Assembly: GCF_008698145.1 (NCBI RefSeq)
Contig: NZ_RZNZ01000015.1
Coordinates: 1-64,000 of the forward strand
Direction of reading: 5' to 3'
Source: Bifidobacterium vespertilionis
GTDB taxonomy: Bacteria; Actinomycetota; Actinomycetes; Actinomycetales; Bifidobacteriaceae
Length of the DNA stretch: 64,000 nt
Shown: piece by piece, positions 1 to 7,897 of the stretch
Position numbering within the stretch: position 1 is the first letter of the stretch
Layout of the letters: every line of letters starts with the position of its first letter
Notes under the pieces: model-generated
What the model was told of the DNA's origin: nothing
Databases searched by the model: none
The model's input: only the letters and a program-made list of their open reading frames with translations
Program-made: the position numbers and the translations under genes

Positions 1-130
1 CCCCGCTTCAACCCATTCAAGGGACCCGACACCAGCAATGATGTCAGGCGGGAACCGGACTGGCAAACCAGAAAAATACAAGCATAAAGTAGTACAAACA
101 CACTCTTGAGTTCTCAAACCACCACACACG
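1..130 (-). promoter_or_regulatory. Putative 5' leader of an rRNA operon (pre-16S leader)
   Basis: Read on the minus strand, positions 125-94 contain GTTTGAGAACTCAAGAGTGT. This resembles a conserved element I recall from the pre-16S leader of actinobacterial rRNA operons, close to the antitermination boxes. A promoter-like pair lies upstream at 192-220. The 16S gene itself would start to the left of position 1 and is not in the window. The assignment rests on recall of the leader motif and could be wrong. Confidence 0.5.
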
Positions 131-191
131 CACAACCACCGGAACCAACCCCAAGGGAACGGCCCCGGCCGCCGTGCGGCAGCGAATGAAT

Positions 192-220
192 AACCTACAC
201 GCAAAACCACGAACACGCAA
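192..220 (-). promoter_or_regulatory. Candidate promoter of the leftward rRNA operon
   Basis: On the minus strand a -35 TTGCGT (215-220) is followed after 17 bp by a -10 TAGGTT (192-197), placing transcription start near 185, just upstream of the leader element. The surrounding 100 bp hold no gene. Other weaker hexamer pairs exist in this GT-rich stretch, so the exact promoter is uncertain. Confidence 0.4.
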
Positions 221-365
221 ACCCAAGCCAACCAGAACATGAACAACCATTGAAAAACCAGGCATCCCACGGCGTGTCGCAACCAACACGAAACACAAGA
301 CAACAATGGCGCGACGAACCACACAACCGCACACGACATGCAACCACCCGACCCATGCACGACGA

Positions 366-532
366 TTAAGGATCCTTCGACTCCGCGCTACGCGCTCCGC
401 TCAGGATGACAGCGGGGGACTCCGCCCTGCGGTGTCCGGCCGCGCCGGACCGTCGCTGCCCTGGCGGCGGCTCCCTTCGCCTACGGACAGCCCACTGGGC
501 TGTCCGCTTCACGGCTCGGTGCTCAGGATGAC
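366..532 (-). repeat. Long-form palindromic repeat (families A+C)
   Basis: On the minus strand the unit begins GTCATCCTGAGC, continues with GAGCCGTGAAGCGG, a hairpin AGCCCAGTGGGCT, a GCCGCCGCC hairpin block and a TCCGGC..GCCGGA hairpin, and ends GAAGGATCCTTAA. A second complete copy of the same design is at 52304-52431. Short forms without the internal hairpins occur throughout the window. No gene is visible in 300-620. Confidence 0.8.
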
Positions 533-540
533 AGGAAGGG

Positions 541-620
541 ACACCGCCGCGGTATCCGGCTATACCGGATCGCCGCCACCCTGGCGGCGGGTCCATCGCC
601 TACGGACGGGAGTGCGCTCC
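541..620 (-). repeat. Second, diverged family C hairpin block
   Basis: Immediately 3' of the hydrolase stop codon lies another version of the same hairpin block: GTCCGTAGGCGATGG, then CCGCCGCC..GGCGGCG, then ATCCGGTATAGCCGGAT. It is in tandem with the copy at 366-532. It may act as the transcription end of the hydrolase gene. Confidence 0.6.
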
Positions 621-622
621 CC

Positions 623-1828
623 CTACAGCCCACGGCGCTTCAGGTCCGCGACCAGGCTCACGTAGAACTCGCGCACATCGAAACCGGGGATGTTCTCCCG
701 GTTCAGGTCGATCATGTCCGCGTGGGAGATGCCCCGGTTCCCTGCCGGCTCGATCCACATGAAATCGTCGCCCCACGGGAACGACGGCCGCGAGACGAGA
801 CCATCGTTGGGCCCGTCGAACCATTTGACCAGCGGATAGGTGAAATTCAGCGGGAACCGGCCCGTGGTGGCGCGCAACAGCCGCGATCCCACACTGCGGC
901 AGACAATGCCCGGAAACGGGTCCAACCCGATCTCCCGGTTGATGCGCGCGCACCCCGCCTGCGTGAGGTCCCGCACCGCGGCCATGAAATCCGGGCTCGT
1001 GTCGCCAAGTCTGGAGGCGGCCGCATTGTATGTGGCTTCGATCTTCTTCCTCGCCCCGTCCGGGACTTTGGCCAGCAGATAGTCGGCGAACCCGCATCCG
1101 CGATGCGGCGTATTGATGGTGGTCAGCGACGCGACCAGCCCGCCAACCCCCTCACGCGCGATCGCCCAGCGCATGTCCAGACCGCCCTTGGAGTGGGCGA
1201 TGACGTTCACCTTCCCGCAGCCGGTTTCCCCGACGATCCGCCGTATGCGCCCGGCAAGCTCACGTCCGGCATCCTCGACCGACGCCGCGGACTGATGGCC
1301 GCCATAGTAAACGATCGCCCCGTTGCACTCCAGCTCACCGGGAATGCGGCCCCAGTAGTTGAGCACCTTCGAATCGCGGAAGAACACGCCGTGCACCAGC
1401 AGGATCGGGTATCGCGTGGCGCACACCCGGCTGGCGGCGCGCGATGCGTCGAGCCGCTCCTTGTCCGATTCGAACCGGACCTCCTCGCGGCAGGTGCGGA
1501 TTATCAGCCTCAGTGCGACGAGATTCGCGATCGGGATCCATCCGCACACGATGCCGATGATCCGGATCCTCAACCCCAGCTGGACGCTGGTCAGATAGAC
1601 GGCGATGATGCCGATCCAGAACACGATCGATTCCACGACGACCACCGCGGCGAGCATCGCGGCCCATGCCGGCCAGTCGACAGGAAGCATCGGAAACGCC
1701 GCGACGGCGAGCCCCACGGTCGCGATCAGCGTTGTCCACCAGAAGATCCGCAGCAACCACACCCCGGCGTTCAGCGCACGAAGCCGGCCGGGCATCCGCC
1801 ACGGGGAAGATGGGGATCGTCCGTTCAT
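623..1828 (-). CDS. Membrane-anchored lipase-like alpha/beta hydrolase
   Basis: Predicted 401 aa hydrolase. The first ~110 residues carry several hydrophobic segments (for example around FWWTTLIATVGLAVAAF and an AAVVVVESIVFWIGIIA helix), so the protein is probably membrane-anchored. The C-terminal two thirds are an alpha/beta hydrolase with the strand PILLVHG, an oxyanion region after it, and the nucleophile elbow AHSKG, as in triacylglycerol lipases and PGAP1-like esterases. A late GISHADM motif could hold the catalytic His. I chose ATG 1828 because GGAGG lies 6 nt upstream; a longer reading frame to 1891 has no ribosome site. The gene stands alone, followed by palindromic repeats. The substrate cannot be told from sequence. 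Confidence 0.85.
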   Translation of the reverse strand: MNGRSPSSPWRMPGRLRALNAGVWLLRIFWWTTLIATVGLAVAAFPMLPVDWPAWAAMLAAVVVVESIVFWIGIIAVYLTSVQLGLRIRIIGIVCGWIPIANLVALRLIIRTCREEVRFESDKERLDASRAASRVCATRYPILLVHGVFFRDSKVLNYWGRIPGELECNGAIVYYGGHQSAASVEDAGRELAGRIRRIVGETGCGKVNVIAHSKGGLDMRWAIAREGVGGLVASLTTINTPHRGCGFADYLLAKVPDGARKKIEATYNAAASRLGDTSPDFMAAVRDLTQAGCARINREIGLDPFPGIVCRSVGSRLLRATTGRFPLNFTYPLVKWFDGPNDGLVSRPSFPWGDDFMWIEPAGNRGISHADMIDLNRENIPGFDVREFYVSLVADLKRRGL

Positions 1829-1944
1829 GATCGTCCTCCAATCATCCGATCGTCCCAATCCCCAGTGTAGGAGCGGGCATACCGCGGGCATACCCGCCCC
1901 TGCCGGACGGTGACGCCGATCCCGCTACGCCTCCCGCTTACGCC

Positions 1945-2976
1945 CTACACCTCGGGCGAGGAGGCGCGATAGACCAGTTCGTGCGACACATATTCCACGC
2001 TGGCGGGGGCGCGTCCGCCGGACTCGATCTGGGCCACCACCGAATCGACGGCCTTGATCGCCACTGCGTCGGAGCTTTGGTCCACGGTGGTCAGGGACGG
2101 GATGGAATAGCGCGATTCGTCGATGTTGTCGAAGCCCACCACGCGCACGTTTTCGGGGATGTTCATGCCCAGATCCCTGATCTGGCGCATCACGCCGAAG
2201 GCCAGATGATCGTTGCCGGCCAGAATGCCATCGGGTTTGATGCCGTCGTCGAACAGGGCGGTCACCGCGCGTGCGCCGCCAAGGCTGTTCCAATCGGCCA
2301 CCTCGCGCACCATGCGCGGATCGTACCGCTGGCCGGACTCCTCGATCGCCAGACGGTATCCGCGGGCGCGGGCGGTGCGGGATGACTCATCCCCCGAAAG
2401 CGCGCCGCCCACCAGCGCGATCCGGCGGCATCCGGCCTTCACCAGATGCATGGTGGCATCGTACGCCGCGCGCACGTTGTCCACCAGATAATGCGGGCAG
2501 GGTGCCTCGAACGGCTGCACGCCGAGCATGACCAGCGGATAGTCGCCATCGAACACGGAGGCGTCGGACGCGGTCATCCGGGCAGGGCTGATGATCAGGC
2601 CGTCGGTCAGATGGCGGCGCACCGATTGCACGCTCTCCACCTCACGGACACGCTCCAAGCCCGTGGACTCGACCATCACGCCATAGCCGCGGTACCGGGC
2701 GGCGGCGATGATCCGCTCGGCGAGCTCGGCGAAGTACGTCTGGCGCAGATCGGACACGGACAGCGTGAGCAGGCCGGTGCGCCCGGTCTTGAGCGTGCGC
2801 GCGGCGGGGTTGGCCACGTAGCCTAGCTGATCGATCGCCGCCTGCACCTTGTCCTTCGTGGACTGGCGCATGTACGGGTATTCGCTCAGGTAGTTGGACA
2901 CCGTGGCCACCGAAACGCCGGCGAGCGCCGCCACATCGTGCAAGGTGGCGCGCCCGCCCTGCGACTTGCCGTTCAT
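1945..2976 (-). CDS. LacI/GalR family transcriptional regulator
   Basis: Predicted 343 aa, normal for the family. The N-terminus has the LacI helix-turn-helix (ATLHDVAALAGVSVATVSNYL) followed by the hinge helix region (NPAARTLKTGRTG), then a periplasmic-binding-protein-like sugar domain ending in PSLTTVDQSS.. and YRASS. Start ATG 2976 is preceded by GGGAGGG 4 nt upstream; in-frame upstream ATGs lack a comparable site. It presumably represses a carbohydrate gene set in response to a sugar, but no sugar transporter or glycosidase is adjacent, so the target is unknown. The neighbours are an unrelated hydrolase and mtnN. Confidence 0.92.
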   Translation of the reverse strand: MNGKSQGGRATLHDVAALAGVSVATVSNYLSEYPYMRQSTKDKVQAAIDQLGYVANPAARTLKTGRTGLLTLSVSDLRQTYFAELAERIIAAARYRGYGVMVESTGLERVREVESVQSVRRHLTDGLIISPARMTASDASVFDGDYPLVMLGVQPFEAPCPHYLVDNVRAAYDATMHLVKAGCRRIALVGGALSGDESSRTARARGYRLAIEESGQRYDPRMVREVADWNSLGGARAVTALFDDGIKPDGILAGNDHLAFGVMRQIRDLGMNIPENVRVVGFDNIDESRYSIPSLTTVDQSSDAVAIKAVDSVVAQIESGGRAPASVEYVSHELVYRASSPEV

Positions 2977-3039
2977 CAGCCCTCCCATCGGAACGATTGA
3001 TTGTCTGATTGCCAAACCATCGGATCGCCGGACCGCGTC

Positions 3040-3750
3040 CTACTGCAGCCGGCGCAGGATGTCCACCACCAGCTTGGCGGCGGTGTCCGCGTATTCGGAG
3101 ATGTCGAAGGCCTTGAACACCTCGTAGTCAGTGTCCGCATTGTCCGAAAGGGCACGGATCACCAGAGCCGGCACCTCATTGCGGGCGGCCACGTGGGCCA
3201 CGGCCGCGCCCTCCATCTCCACGGCGTCGGCGCCGGTGGCGAGCACCACCTCGCGGACCTTCTCGGGGGTGTCCACGAAGTAGTTGCCGGAGGCGATGAT
3301 GCCGGTGATGTGGTGGATGCCGGCGTCCGTGAGCGCGGCGTCGGCGAGCTTGAGCAGTCGCTCGTCGGAGTGGAACTCCTCGACGGGCGCGTCCTCGGTG
3401 CCGGGCGTCCACTGTCCCACCAGGCGCATGTCCGTGTCGAGGTAACGCAGCACGCCGCCCAGGACCACGTCGTTGACGTGCAACTCGCGGTTGAGGTTGC
3501 CGGCGATGCCGGAGAAGATCACCGCGTCGGGCCGGTAGGCGTCGATGAGGTGCTGGGTGGTGGCCGCGGCGTTGACGAGGCCCATGCCGCCCACGGTGGC
3601 GGCGACGTTCACGGTTTGGCCGTCCGCGGTTTCGATGGTGCCGCGGGTGACGTCAAGGCTGGCGGCGCGGTCGTGTTCCACGCCGCTAAGGGATTTGGCG
3701 ATCAGTGCGACTTCCTCGTTCAGCGCGCCGATGATGGCGATGGTGGTCAT
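3040..3750 (-). CDS. mtnN: 5'-methylthioadenosine/S-adenosylhomocysteine nucleosidase
   Basis: Predicted 236 aa cytosolic enzyme that hydrolyses the N-glycosidic bond of MTA and SAH, feeding methionine salvage and SAH disposal (in bifidobacteria and others also the first step towards LuxS). The phosphorylase fold signatures are all present: IIGALNEEV at the N-terminus with the catalytic Glu (about residue 13), FSGIAGN, the substrate-binding VEMEGAA near residue 180 and the catalytic Asp in RALSDNAD near 200. AGAAAGGA lies 9 nt before the ATG. It seems monocistronic or loosely linked to the downstream LacI gene. Confidence 0.95.
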   Translation of the reverse strand: MTTIAIIGALNEEVALIAKSLSGVEHDRAASLDVTRGTIETADGQTVNVAATVGGMGLVNAAATTQHLIDAYRPDAVIFSGIAGNLNRELHVNDVVLGGVLRYLDTDMRLVGQWTPGTEDAPVEEFHSDERLLKLADAALTDAGIHHITGIIASGNYFVDTPEKVREVVLATGADAVEMEGAAVAHVAARNEVPALVIRALSDNADTDYEVFKAFDISEYADTAAKLVVDILRRLQ

Positions 3751-3858
3751 GTGATGGTCCTTTCTGGTTGGTCTTCTGCGGGTTTGCGCGGGGCGATGCC
3801 GGACGATCGACTGGGCGGGCGATCGGGCGCGGTGACTGGCCGGGCGACCGGCCGATCG

Positions 3859-5109
3859 TCAGCGCCAGCGGCGGGTACTCACGGCTTCGGCCAGCTCGCG
3901 CAGCAGGCGTTCGGTCTCGTCCCAGCTGATGCACTTGTCCGTGATCGACTTGCCGTAGACCAGCTGGTCGAGCGGCGCGGCGGGCTGGTTGCCGCCCTCG
4001 ATGAAGCTTTCCATCATGATGCCGGTGATGCCCCGCTCCCCCTCGGCGATGCGATGCGCGATGTTACGCACCACCTCGGCCTGGCGATGCTCGTCCTTGC
4101 CGGAGTTGCCGTGCGAGCAGTCGACGATCAGGCCATGGGCGGCGGCGGAGTCGGCCGGCATCATCGCGCGCACGTCCTCCATGGCCTTGGCCACGGATGC
4201 GGCGTCGTAGTTCGGCCCGTGGATCGATCCGCGCAGGACCACGTGGCAGTCGGGATTGCCGAGCGTCTCCACGGCGCAGGCGCGGCCCATGTGGTCGATG
4301 CCGAAGAACGTGTGCTGCTGGGCGGAGGCGTAGCAGCCGTTGACCGCGGCCTTCACGGAGCCGTCGGTGGCGTTCTTGAAGCCGATGGGCATGGACATGC
4401 CGCTGGCGAGCTGGCGATGGACCTGGCTTTCGGTGTTGCGCGCGCCGATCGCGCCCCAGCTCACGGCGTCGGCGATGAACTGCGGGCTGGTGGGCTCCAG
4501 GAACTCGGTGGCCGCGGCCAGTCCCTCGCCCAGCACGCCGAGCAGGGTCTTGCGCGCGAGCAGCAGGCCCTTGCGGATGTTGTGCGAGCCGTCGATGTCC
4601 GGGTCGTTGATCAGGCCCTTCCAGCCCACGGTGGTGCGCGGCTTTTCGAAGTACACGCGCATGACGATCAGCAGTTCGCCCTCGACCTCCTTCATCACCT
4701 TGGCGAGGCGGTGCGCGTAGTCGAGCGCGGCGGCCGGATCGTGCACCGAGCATGGGCCCACGATGACCAGCAGACGATCGTCCTGCCCGTACAGGCATGC
4801 GCGGATCTCATCGCGCGAGTAGGCGACGATCTCCTGCGCGGCGGCGTCGAGCGGCAATTCGGCCAGCACCTGCGCGGGCGTGGGCAGCGGCTCGAGTTCC
4901 AGAATGCGCCGGTTGACGATGCGGCTGACGCCCACCTGATCCTCCCAGCGCGGCACGTTGGTGGCGACCAGCGGGTTCTTGCCCTCGTCCATCGCCTGAC
5001 GGATGGCGCGAAGCTCCTCCGGGGTGTTCAGGGGCTTCTGATTGGCCGAAATGCCGTCTACGGCCGGCGCATCGCCCGGCGCGATCGGGCTGTTCTCCTG
5101 CTGCTGCAT
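3859..5109 (-). CDS. aroG: 3-deoxy-7-phosphoheptulonate (DAHP) synthase, copy 1
   Basis: Class I DAHP synthase (416 aa) condensing phosphoenolpyruvate and erythrose 4-phosphate, the first step of aromatic amino acid synthesis. Family signatures include LLVIVGPCSVHD, RVYFEKPRTTVGWKGL, GARNTESQVHR, GFKNATDGS, the metal/PEP-binding CSHGNSGKD and IMMESFIEGGNQ. The ~60 residue N-terminal extension before LPTPAQVL is Gln/Pro-rich and likely disordered. I chose ATG 5109, with AAGGAG 8 nt upstream; an open frame to 5334 would run into the 5S rRNA gene and has no ribosome site. A paralog lies 400 bp upstream at 5507-6640. Feedback specificity (Phe, Tyr or Trp) cannot be read here. Confidence 0.95.
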   Translation of the reverse strand: MQQQENSPIAPGDAPAVDGISANQKPLNTPEELRAIRQAMDEGKNPLVATNVPRWEDQVGVSRIVNRRILELEPLPTPAQVLAELPLDAAAQEIVAYSRDEIRACLYGQDDRLLVIVGPCSVHDPAAALDYAHRLAKVMKEVEGELLIVMRVYFEKPRTTVGWKGLINDPDIDGSHNIRKGLLLARKTLLGVLGEGLAAATEFLEPTSPQFIADAVSWGAIGARNTESQVHRQLASGMSMPIGFKNATDGSVKAAVNGCYASAQQHTFFGIDHMGRACAVETLGNPDCHVVLRGSIHGPNYDAASVAKAMEDVRAMMPADSAAAHGLIVDCSHGNSGKDEHRQAEVVRNIAHRIAEGERGITGIMMESFIEGGNQPAAPLDQLVYGKSITDKCISWDETERLLRELAEAVSTRRWR

Positions 5110-5260
5110 GTCATGCTCTCCTTGGGTCATAATCTTCCCCAAGGATAGAGTGGCGCGGGAACAAATCGGCCGGCGGCCTTGGGACGATGCGCATCGGGGG
5201 TGGGCTCCGGCATTCCCATAGCCCCGGCATCGGGACAACATCGCGGCGACATCGCGGCGG

Positions 5261-5300
5261 AAAACAATAAAGGCTTGAACATCCCTGTTCAAGCCTTGAA
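5261..5300 (-). terminator. Intrinsic terminator of the lone 5S rRNA gene
   Basis: On the minus strand AAGGCTTGAAC, a 6 nt loop and GTTCAAGCCTT form a perfect 11 bp stem (5270-5297), followed by TATTGTTTT. It sits 8-10 nt after the 5S 3' end. Confidence 0.92.
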
Positions 5301-5307
5301 AAGTATG

Positions 5308-5425
5308 ATGCGGCGACGTGCTACTCTCCCACACCCTATCGAGTGCAGTACCATCACCGTGTCAGGTCTTAGCTTCCGGGTTCGGAAAGTAACCGGGCGT
5401 TTCTCCTGAGCCATGATCACCGCAA
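5308..5425 (-). rRNA. rrf: 5S ribosomal RNA, isolated gene
   Basis: The minus strand reads TTGCGGTGATCATGGCTCAG at the 5' side and contains the universal 5S core CCGAACCCGGAAGCTAAG and GATGGTACTGCACTCGA, then GTGGGAGAGTAGCACGTCGC. The termini TGCGGTGA and TCGCCGCA pair as helix I with one G-U. Length is about 117 nt. No 16S or 23S sequence is next to it: the gene lies between two DAHP synthase genes. It has its own promoter (5432-5460) and terminator (5261-5300). Exact ends are estimated to within a few bases. Confidence 0.95.
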
Positions 5426-5431
5426 GAGATA

Positions 5432-5460
5432 TTTATACACGATCATCGTACGGATGCCAA
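5432..5460 (-). promoter_or_regulatory. Dedicated promoter of the lone 5S rRNA gene
   Basis: On the minus strand TTGGCA (5455-5460), a spacer of exactly 17 bp and TATAAA (5432-5437) form a near-consensus vegetative promoter. The predicted start site is about 5425, which is the 5' end of the mature 5S RNA or a few bases before it. Confidence 0.8.
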
Positions 5461-5506
5461 CTTCGGCGTGTCGCGACGACGATCCGGCATGCCTTCATTG
5501 ATCGAC

Positions 5507-6640
5507 CTACAGCGCGCGGCGGCGGTCGATGGCGGCAGCCAGCGTGTGCAGGAGCTCGTTGGTGCGGTCCCACGGCACGCAGGCGTCGGTGATCGACTTG
5601 CCGTAGACCAGCTGGTCGAGCGGCGCGGGCTTCTGGTTGCCGGCCTCGATGAAGCTCTCCATCATGATGCCGGTGATGCCCTGCTCGCCGTTCGCAAGCC
5701 GCTCGGCGATCTCCTCGACCACCTCGGCCTCGCGCACCTCGTTCTTGCCACAGTTGCCGTGCGCGGCGTCGATCACCAGACCGTGCTCGCTGGGGCCGGT
5801 GGCCTTGGACGCCTTCAGGGCCTCAAGGGCCTCGGCGACGGACTTGGCGTCATAGTTCGGACCGTGCGAGGACCCGCGCAGGACCAGATGGCAGTCGGGG
5901 TTGCCCTTCGTTTCGGCGGCGATCACGCGACCGTCGAGGTTGATGGACAGGAAGTGGTGCTCAAAGCCAGCCGCGAAGCAGGAATCGGCGGCGGGCTTGA
6001 TGGAGCCATCGGTGGCGTTCTTGAAGCCGACCGGCATGGACAGGCCGCTGGCCAGCTCGCGGTGGACCTGGGATTCGGTGTTGCGCGCGCCGATCGCACC
6101 CCAGCTGATCGCATCGCAGATGTACTGCGGGGTGATGGGATCGAGCCATTCGGTGGCGATCGGGACGCCCTCGTTGAGCACGTCGGACAGGACCTTGCGG
6201 GCCAGCCACATGCCCTTGCGGATGTTAAACGTGCCGTCGAGGTCCGGGTCGTTGATCAGACCCTTCCAGCCGATGGTGGTGCGCGGCTTCTCGAAGTACA
6301 CGCGCATGACGATCAGCAGGCGGTCGTACAGCTCGGCGCTCACCTCGGCGAGGCGGCGCGCATAGTCCCGGGCGGCCTTCGGATCGTGGATGGAGCAGGG
6401 GCCGACGATGACGAGCAGACGATCGTCGCGGCCGTTGAGCACGTCGCGGATCTCCTGACGGGAGCGCAGGACCAGATCGATCTGCTTCTGGCTCAGCGGC
6501 AGTTCCTTGATAAACGCGCGCGGGGCCGGAATCGGGTCGAGCTGGCGGATGTTGATGTCCACCGTCTCCGGAAACACGCCCTGCTCCCCAAGTCGACGCT
6601 GCTCATCCACAGAGCTGTCGGGGCCGCGAAGGTCTGCCAT
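5507..6640 (-). CDS. aroG: 3-deoxy-7-phosphoheptulonate (DAHP) synthase, copy 2
   Basis: Second class I DAHP synthase, 377 aa, clearly paralogous to the 416 aa enzyme downstream: both share LLVIVGPCS[IV]HD, RVYFEKPRTT[IV]GWKGL, ISWGAIGARNTESQVHR and GFKNATDGS. It lacks the long Gln/Pro N-terminal extension of copy 1. GAGGAG lies 8 nt before the ATG. Two isoenzymes usually mean separate end-product control by different aromatic amino acids, but which one responds to which cannot be read from the sequence. The gap of ~80 bp to the 5S gene contains the 5S promoter and no evident terminator for this gene. Confidence 0.95.
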   Translation of the reverse strand: MADLRGPDSSVDEQRRLGEQGVFPETVDINIRQLDPIPAPRAFIKELPLSQKQIDLVLRSRQEIRDVLNGRDDRLLVIVGPCSIHDPKAARDYARRLAEVSAELYDRLLIVMRVYFEKPRTTIGWKGLINDPDLDGTFNIRKGMWLARKVLSDVLNEGVPIATEWLDPITPQYICDAISWGAIGARNTESQVHRELASGLSMPVGFKNATDGSIKPAADSCFAAGFEHHFLSINLDGRVIAAETKGNPDCHLVLRGSSHGPNYDAKSVAEALEALKASKATGPSEHGLVIDAAHGNCGKNEVREAEVVEEIAERLANGEQGITGIMMESFIEAGNQKPAPLDQLVYGKSITDACVPWDRTNELLHTLAAAIDRRRAL

Positions 6641-6775
6641 GATCTGTTCTCCTCGTTGTTCGTACGATTACCGCGCCCAGTGTAGTCGCATCTCCGGCGC
6701 GGCGGGACGGGGCGACTGCATAGTGGGACTTGGGCGGCTCGCGGGCGGCTGGGAGGCGGCCAGAAGAATCGGGGG

Positions 6776-7163
6776 CATCCGATTTGCTCACTGTGCGACT
6801 TTGGTGCGGCAGAATGAGCGAATCCAATGCGGCGGGACACGATTGGGGGCCGATCGGGGGGCAATAAGACATCTGATTTGCTCACTTTGCAACATCAACC
6901 CGCCAGAATGAGCAGATCCAGTGCGGCAGAGCATCGTTGGGACCTATCAGACATCGGATCCGCTCACTTTACGACCTTGATACAACAGAATGAGCGAATC
7001 CACTGTAATGGGCCCAAGTTTGAGGCAGCAGGACATCGGATTTGCTCATTCTATGAACCCGGCGCGCCAGAATGAGCGAATCCAATGCGCCAGATCGATT
7101 GGCGACCAATTCGAGGGGCAATCCGGGGGCAAGCAGGGCATCGGATTCGCTCATTCTGCGGTT
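6776..7163. repeat. Family D: tandem array of 53-bp imperfect palindromes, ~82-bp period
   Basis: Four full units and one half unit start at 6776, 6869, 6951, 7033 and 7139. Each unit reads ACATCGGATTTGCTCA(T/C)T.TG, ~17 nt of variable loop, then CAGAATGAGCGAATCCA, so the arms are inverted copies. The spacers of ~29 bp are partly conserved (GGGCCCAA..., ...CAGGACATC). The same unit recurs at 15706-15839 and 32338-32552. It is not a CRISPR: the repeats are degenerate and the spacers are related. The 1.27 kb between 6641 and 7907 contains no credible gene. Confidence 0.85.
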
Positions 7164-7196
7164 CAGCCGCCGCTGATCTCGCAGTATCACGCAACT

Positions 7197-7308
7197 TACG
7201 GGCTGCGCGGACCGAAATCCGCGATTCACAGCACCATCGGGCCGTTTTTCGAGCGAATTTCGACCCGATAGCGCTGCGAAGAGCCGGAATCGGTCTGCGC
7301 AGCCCGTA
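7197..7308. repeat. 112-bp hairpin-forming inverted repeat
   Basis: TACGGGCTGCGCGGACCGA (7197-7215) is repeated inverted, with one mismatch, at 7290-7308. A nested pair ATCGGG..CCCGAT lies inside. I found only one copy in the window. It directly follows the family D array. Confidence 0.75.
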
Positions 7309-7330
7309 TTTTGCTCGCTGCTTCCCAATG

Positions 7331-7515
7331 CACCCAGTTTGCCCAGTTTGCGTGCCCAGTCTGCCCAGCGCGCATTACAAACTGGGCAGATCAGGACGCG
7401 CGATGTTCAAACTGGGCAGATCGGGCGATCTACGGCCCGATTTGAGCCTCCAAATGACCATATCTGCCCAGTTTGCGGAGAGAACGGTCAGATGTGCCCA
7501 GTTTGGGGCGTGGCA
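7331..7515. repeat. Family E: TGCCCAGTTTG / CAAACTGGGCA repeat cluster
   Basis: At least three forward copies of (AT)CTGCCCAGTTTG or TGCCCAGTTTG and two inverse copies AAACTGGGCAGAT (near 7379 and 7408) alternate here and can pair with each other. A diverged pair TCTGCCCGCAGG / TTGCGGGCAGA follows at 7556-7575 and 7584-7595. A further inverted pair is at 50647-50710. No gene is visible. Confidence 0.7.
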
Positions 7516-7710
7516 CGAAACTGACACGCGATGCATGGAGCCACGCAATACGAAATCTGCCCGCAGGTTTGGACAGTTCCGGACTTGCGGGCAGATGTTG
7601 CATGCTGGCGGGCCGATCGGCGGGCTCACGTGCCAGTTTTGCCTGGAAGACGGCAGCTCGGAGCACTTGCGGGCGGATTTGGTGCGAACCGGTGCAGTAA
7701 GACCGGACGG

Positions 7711-7760
7711 TGTAGTAGAACCGGACGAAAATCGGGCGAAAAACGTCCGGATGTACTACA
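7711..7760. repeat. Family F hairpin, TGTAGTA..CCGGACG / CGTCCGG..TACTACA
   Basis: GTAGTAGAACCGGACG (7712-7727) pairs with CGTCCGGATGTACTAC (7744-7759) across a 16 nt A-rich loop. A partial extra copy (ACCGGACGGTGTAGTA) overlaps it upstream. Confidence 0.65.
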
Positions 7761-7819
7761 GGATTCAGCCTTCGCCGTTTCCCACGGCTTCCCAGGGCTT
7801 CTCAAAGCCGGCCTGTCGG

Positions 7820-7870
7820 CCGGGAGGGCGGGAAAACGGCCACCGGGCCGTTTTCTGGTTCCGCCCTCTC
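7820..7870 (-). terminator. Transcription terminator of pepC
   Basis: On the minus strand GAGGGCGG, then AAAACGGCC-CGGT-GGCCGTTTT, then CCGCCCTC form a nested two-part stem 40 bp after the pepC stop codon. The internal TTTT of the inner arm and lack of a later T-run make it an atypical but strong structure. Confidence 0.65.
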
Positions 7871-7897
7871 GCGTGTTGGCCGACGCGCGCCGCAGGC

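Noticed and set aside
306..620. Small open frames in the repeat region
   Set aside because: They consist of translated palindromic repeats and show no conservation signal or ribosome site.
5110..5334. Longer DAHP synthase start
   Set aside because: It would overlap the 5S rRNA gene and has no ribosome site; ATG 5109 has AAGGAG at 8 nt.
6776..7163. CRISPR-like array
   Set aside because: The units are degenerate palindromes, the intervals are related to each other, the period is ~82 bp and no cas gene lies nearby.
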